This document shows positions 5,351-6,164 of a stretch of 6,164 bases of DNA, in pieces. The notes under the pieces were generated by a model that saw only the letters and a list, made by a program, of their open reading frames with translations, ran no database searches and had not been told where the DNA came from. A program made the translations under genes and the position numbers. The stretch lies in assembly GCA_019314425.1 (NCBI GenBank), contig JAFCZI010000147.1, positions 1 to 6,164 of the forward strand, written 5' to 3'. Positions within the stretch are counted from its first letter, which is position 1. Every line of letters begins with the position of its first letter. This DNA comes from Deltaproteobacteria bacterium (GTDB lineage: Bacteria > Desulfobacterota > DSM-4660 > Desulfatiglandales > Desulfatiglandaceae).

Positions 5351-6164
5351 TCAAAAAATGATTTTAACATATGCCCTGTCCCTTAAGTTCCTGATCCAGG
5401 CAGAATACGCCTGATCCATCTTTTTGCGGTAAAGGGTAGAGCGAATGGAATTTTCGACCTGGTCGAATGACTTTTCCCCGCCTTTATCTTTTTCCACAAC
5501 TTTAATAATCTGAATTCCATTGGGTCCGACAATGGGAGCTCCCACCTCGCCTGAGGAAAGGTCTTTGATGGTAGTGGCCATTTCCGGATTGAGCTCCGAA
5601 ACCTTGAACGCACCGAGATCTCCCCCCTCTTTTGCCCCCGGCCCGTCGGAAAACTGTCTGGCCAGTTTTCCGAAATCTTCGCTGGCTTTGATTTTCTGAA
5701 TGATCCGGCTGGCTTTTGCTTCTAATGCACGGGATTCTTCCCGGTCTGCCGGGTCTTCCTGCTTTAGAAAAATCATGGCAAGATGAACCTTTCCTTTAGT
5801 GCTGAATTCATCTTTATGCGCCGCATAATACTCTTTTATTTCTCCTTCTCTGATAATAATTTTACTTCTGACCTCATAATTGACCAAACGTCTCCGTTCA
5901 AGCTCTGTTTTGAGCATTTTTCGATATTGATCATAACTCTGCCCTTGTTCTTTGAGTGCAGCCACCAGATCTTTCTGGGTCAGGTTGTTGTCCGTCTTGA
6001 CCCTTTCGATGGTCGCATCCACTTCTTTCTGTGGTACTTTGATTTTCAATTCCTGAATCTTTTCACGGGCAATTTTTTCTTCGATCAATATGTCGAGAAT
6101 TTTTCTGCGCGTCTTAAGGTACTGACCTTCAGATTTTTTTTCGAGTGCTTCAGGGACCATCCCC
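5351..6164 (-). CDS. surA: SurA-type periplasmic peptidyl-prolyl cis-trans isomerase, 5' end outside window
   Basis: Periplasmic chaperone/prolyl isomerase that helps outer-membrane proteins fold. Only the C-terminal part is visible; the frame stays open to the window edge, so the signal peptide and first N-domain residues lie beyond 6164. The ATG at 6160 is probably an internal Met and not the start. Counting from it, about 1-105 is the helical SurA N-domain (ILDILIEEKIAREKIQELKI, then VDATIERVKTDNNLT, then YDQYRKMLKTELERRRLVN). About 122-225 is one parvulin/rotamase domain with the hallmark FSDGPGAKEGGDLGAF and the closing GIQIIKVVEK. The C-terminal helix ends in DRAYVKIIF, like the end of enterobacterial SurA. 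Only one parvulin domain is present, against two in E. coli SurA; single-domain forms are common outside gammaproteobacteria. The TGA stop lies 10 bp before the repeat element that separates it from rodZ. Confidence 0.88.
   Translation of the reverse strand, partial: GMVPEALEKKSEGQYLKTRRKILDILIEEKIAREKIQELKIKVPQKEVDATIERVKTDNNLTQKDLVAALKEQGQSYDQYRKMLKTELERRRLVNYEVRSKIIIREGEIKEYYAAHKDEFSTKGKVHLAMIFLKQEDPADREESRALEAKASRIIQKIKASEDFGKLARQFSDGPGAKEGGDLGAFKVSELNPEMATTIKDLSSGEVGAPIVGPNGIQIIKVVEKDKGGEKSFDQVENSIRSTLYRKKMDQAYSAWIRNLRDRAYVKIIF

Noticed and set aside
1..6164. CRISPR array, tRNA/rRNA genes, transposase, phage or toxin-antitoxin genes
   Set aside because: No regularly spaced repeats, no tRNA-like cloverleaf and no such protein motifs were seen on either strand.

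Overview
All five genes in this window lie on the minus strand, so the native reading order runs from high to low coordinates. They are: a SurA-type periplasmic peptidyl-prolyl isomerase (cut by the right edge), a RodZ-like membrane-anchored helix-turn-helix protein, tyrosyl-tRNA synthetase (tyrS), an RpoH-like sigma factor, and a large TPR lipoprotein. Moderate base composition, a Gram-negative envelope gene set and a characteristic dispersed repeat (arms containing ACTTTTTACG and CATCAA) suggest a Desulfobacterota/deltaproteobacterial sulfate-reducer-like genome. That placement is inferred from general familiarity with such sequences, not from a search.

Layout: 1-74 holds a partial copy of a structured repeat. 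71-1876 is the TPR lipoprotein, whose stop codon lies inside that repeat. 1919-2899 is the sigma factor. 2938-4179 is tyrS (a TTG start at 4185 is the alternative). 4182-5162 is rodZ. 5163-5350 is a 188-bp gap almost filled by a second, apparently complete repeat element. 5351-6164 is the 3' part of surA. The rodZ-tyrS junction is 2 bp, tyrS-rpoH is 37-38 bp and rpoH-TPR is 42 bp, with no convincing intrinsic terminator in any of these gaps. A four-gene transcription unit is therefore likely, possibly continuous with surA if the repeat does not terminate transcription.

The genes combine envelope biogenesis (outer-membrane protein folding, cell-shape scaffold, TPR lipoprotein) with a heat-shock-type sigma factor and an essential aminoacyl-tRNA synthetase. 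Placing an RpoH-like regulator between envelope genes suggests, but does not prove, coordination of envelope folding and stress.

I found no wholly new protein system. The least ordinary features are non-coding: (i) a MITE/REP-like element with 21-nt inverted arms whose three mismatches are all G.U wobbles when read as plus-strand RNA, a third competing arm next to the rodZ ribosome-binding site, and a possible 8-bp target duplication; (ii) a second copy, 67/74 identical, that supplies the stop codon of the TPR gene; (iii) two heptanucleotide tandem arrays inside the first codons of the TPR lipoprotein gene, which could in principle cause frame switching. No tRNA, rRNA, CRISPR array, transposase or phage gene was seen, and no gene-free stretch exceeds 300 bp.
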